The position numbers and the translations under genes are program-made. A stretch of 64,000 bases of DNA from Oscillospiraceae bacterium. GTDB lineage: Bacteria; Bacillota; Clostridia; Oscillospirales; Ruminococcaceae. How positions within the stretch are numbered: the stretch's first letter is position 1; each line of letters opens with the position of its first letter. This document shows, in pieces, positions 62,620-64,000 of this stretch. Below the pieces are notes generated by a model, which was not told the DNA's origin, ran no database searches, and saw nothing but the letters and a program-made list of their open reading frames with translations. The DNA lies in assembly GCA_017472965.1 (NCBI GenBank), contig JAFUNR010000004.1, positions 107,636 to 171,635 of the forward strand. The letters are read 5' to 3'.

Positions 62620-63837
62620 ATGGAGTTTATCCGGCTGGCTGACCGTATGGAACATGTTCATTCCGATATTCGCGGCGAACTGTTCCACAAAGCGATGCGT
62701 ATGCAGGCGGAGGGCATCGAAGTTCTCAAGCTGAATACCGGAAACCCGGCGGCATTCGGCTTTCCGCTGCCGGAAAGCATCCGCGCCGCCCTCAGCGGCC
62801 GTGAATCCGAGGCTGTTGCCTACTGTGATTTTCAGGGCATGCCCGCTGCCCGTCAGGCCATTGCCGCCTATGCCCGCAGCAAGGGCATTGAGGGCGTACA
62901 GCCGGAGGATGTTTTCATCGGCAACGGTGTCAGCGAGGTGGTCAACTTTGCCCTGCTGCCGCTGCTGAATCCGGGCGATGAAGTGCTGATCCCCACCCCC
63001 AACTATTCGCTGTGGAGCAACACTGTGCTGCTCACCGGCGCAAAGCCGGTGTTTTATCGCTGTGATGAAGCTGCCGGCTGGAATCCCGATGTGGCCGATC
63101 TGCGCAGCAGGATCACCCCCAAAACGAAAGCGATGGTCATCATCAATCCCAACAACCCCACCGGCGTACTGTATGATACCGATATCCTCCGCCAGATGCT
63201 GGATGTTGCCCGCGAACATGATCTGGTGGTCTTTTCCGATGAGATCTATGACCGTCTGGTGATGGACGGCCTCAAGCATGTCTCCACCGCATCGCTTGCG
63301 CCGGATCTGACAGTCGTCACGCTGAACGGCCTTTCCAAATCCCATATTCTGTGCGGCTATCGCTGCGGCTGGATGGTACTCAGCGGTCCCCGTGCCCGCA
63401 CCGAAGAGTACCGCAAGGGCCTGGTGCAGCTCACTTCGCTGCGGCTGTGTTCCAATGCACTGGCACAGCTGGTGGTGCCTGCCGCGCTGAATGATATGGA
63501 GACCCCCACAGCCATGGTCAGCCCCGGCGGCCGTATGTACGAACAGCGGCAGGCTACCATCGAGGAGTTGGATAAGATCGACGGTATTTCCTATGTCAAA
63601 AATAATGCCTCGTTTTACCTGTTCCCCAAGCTGGATGTGAAGAAATTCAATATCACCAACGATAAGAAGTTCGCCGGCGATCTGCTGGATGCCGCCCATA
63701 TCCTTGTGGTGCCGGGCAGCGGTTTCGACTGGCCGGAGCCGGATCATTTCCGTCTGGTGCTTTTGCCTGAGCCGCAGCAGCTGCGTGCTGCCATGCGGCG
63801 TCTGGGCGAATTCCTGGACGGGTACCGGCAAGCATAA
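62620..63837 (+). CDS. PLP-dependent class I/II aminotransferase (AlaA/AlaT-like)
   Basis: 405 residues, fold type I. LKLNTGNPAAFGFPLPESI and YCDFQGMPAARQAIAAY start the family pattern, NPNNPTGVLYD, FSDEIYDRLVMDG and the PLP lysine in NGLSKSHILCGYRCGW follow. It closely fits the alanine-type aminotransferases that exchange pyruvate/alanine with glutamate. AGAGAGGAAG precedes ATG 62620. An IS element begins 24 bases after its stop, so its original terminator seems to be missing. Confidence 0.9.
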   Translation: MEFIRLADRMEHVHSDIRGELFHKAMRMQAEGIEVLKLNTGNPAAFGFPLPESIRAALSGRESEAVAYCDFQGMPAARQAIAAYARSKGIEGVQPEDVFIGNGVSEVVNFALLPLLNPGDEVLIPTPNYSLWSNTVLLTGAKPVFYRCDEAAGWNPDVADLRSRITPKTKAMVIINPNNPTGVLYDTDILRQMLDVAREHDLVVFSDEIYDRLVMDGLKHVSTASLAPDLTVVTLNGLSKSHILCGYRCGWMVLSGPRARTEEYRKGLVQLTSLRLCSNALAQLVVPAALNDMETPTAMVSPGGRMYEQRQATIEELDKIDGISYVKNNASFYLFPKLDVKKFNITNDKKFAGDLLDAAHILVVPGSGFDWPEPDHFRLVLLPEPQQLRAAMRRLGEFLDGYRQA

Positions 63838-63892
63838 ATTTTTTCGGCCCTCCCTCTCCCTGGACTATTTCCCAAAAAACAGACAGTGAAAT

Positions 63893-63938
63893 AAAACGCC
63901 TCCTGATGTAGAATAGAAAGTACATCAGGAGGTGTTTT
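63893..63938 (+). promoter_or_regulatory. RBS-sequestering hairpin before the transposase
   Basis: An 18-bp stem (63893-63910 / 63921-63938, one G.U pair) with a 10-base loop. The right arm contains the Shine-Dalgarno AGGAGG (63927-63932), so the RBS is buried when the stem forms. Confidence 0.65.
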
Positions 63939-63941
63939 CGT

Positions 63942-64000
63942 ATGGCAAGACAATACACAAAAGTAGAAGAATTAAGTGAAGCGGTGTTTGCGAGAAAAGC
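63942..64000 (+). CDS. Partial IS3-type transposase orfA (5' end only)
   Basis: ATG 63942 lies 9 bases after AGGAGG and encodes MARQYTKVEELSEAVFARK before the window ends. The sequence resembles the helix-turn-helix OrfA proteins of IS3-like elements, and the terminal repeat just upstream agrees. Only 19 codons are visible, so the family call is tentative. Confidence 0.5.
   Translation, partial: MARQYTKVEELSEAVFARK

Larger units (their letters stand above)
63861..64000 (+). mobile_element. Left end of an IS3-like insertion sequence (truncated by window end)
   Basis: The end begins TGGACTATTTCCCAAAAAAC (63861-63880), resembling IS3/IS150-group terminal inverted repeats, which start with TG and have a C-run followed by an A-run. 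It is followed by a hairpin and a transposase-like start. The right end and target duplication lie outside the window. Confidence 0.6.

Overview
The window reads as one chromosomal segment of a GC-rich gut Clostridia, most like the Oscillospiraceae/Ruminococcaceae (Faecalibacterium, Gemmiger or Subdoligranulum type). This is inferred from strong AGGAGG-type ribosome binding sites, TTGACA/TATAAT promoters with 17-base spacers, GTP-dependent PEP carboxykinase, a short ProRS, and several cytoplasmic glycan-degrading enzymes. No rRNA, tRNA or CRISPR array was found.

Layout. 1-5.8 kb: polA, rimI, two decayed gene remnants (the C-terminus of a uroporphyrinogen-decarboxylase-like gene and a collapsed GH51 arabinofuranosidase), tsaD and a methyltransferase. 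5.8-13 kb: a family 8 polysaccharide lyase on the minus strand, then pckG, acpP, proS and a nitroreductase. 13-17.6 kb (minus): a thioesterase, glmS, and glmM with a hexapeptide acetyltransferase, i.e. the amino-sugar branch feeding cell wall synthesis. 17.8-22.4 kb: a five-gene operon (two TIM-barrel sugar isomerases, a LOG-family protein, a serine beta-lactamase-like hydrolase, hpt). 22.4-30 kb (minus): a VTT membrane protein behind a two-component system, a monofunctional peptidoglycan glycosyltransferase, a YigZ protein, rpmE and a phosphoglucomutase. 30-33 kb: a MATE exporter and a ComM-like ATPase. 33-40.9 kb: a glycan-use region (GH116-like enzyme, an unrecognised 570-residue protein, an AraC/GyrI-like regulator, a GH29 fucosidase and a histidine phosphatase that appears frameshifted at its start).

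41-53.8 kb is a surface-polysaccharide locus with a more AT-rich, less biased codon use than its surroundings: six glycosyltransferases, a Wzx-type flippase, a LicD-type phosphotransferase coupled to a TagD-type cytidylyltransferase, and at the end a tightly overlapping GT2-DUF2304-DUF2142 trio that looks like a lipid-linked sugar glycosylation module. It is followed by a small non-coding inverted-repeat element.

54.2-59.9 kb is a purine-salvage operon (amidohydrolase, EmrE-type transporter, adenine deaminase, AzgA/PbuG-type permease). After a FAD oxidoreductase (minus), an AT-rich HAD hydrolase gene sits between two perfect 46-bp direct repeats, each carrying a minus-strand promoter. An aminotransferase follows, and the window ends in the left end of an IS3-like insertion sequence whose transposase ribosome binding site lies inside a strong hairpin.

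Starts were moved from the longest open frame to the best ribosome binding site wherever the sequence supported it. All family calls are from reading motifs; no database search was possible.
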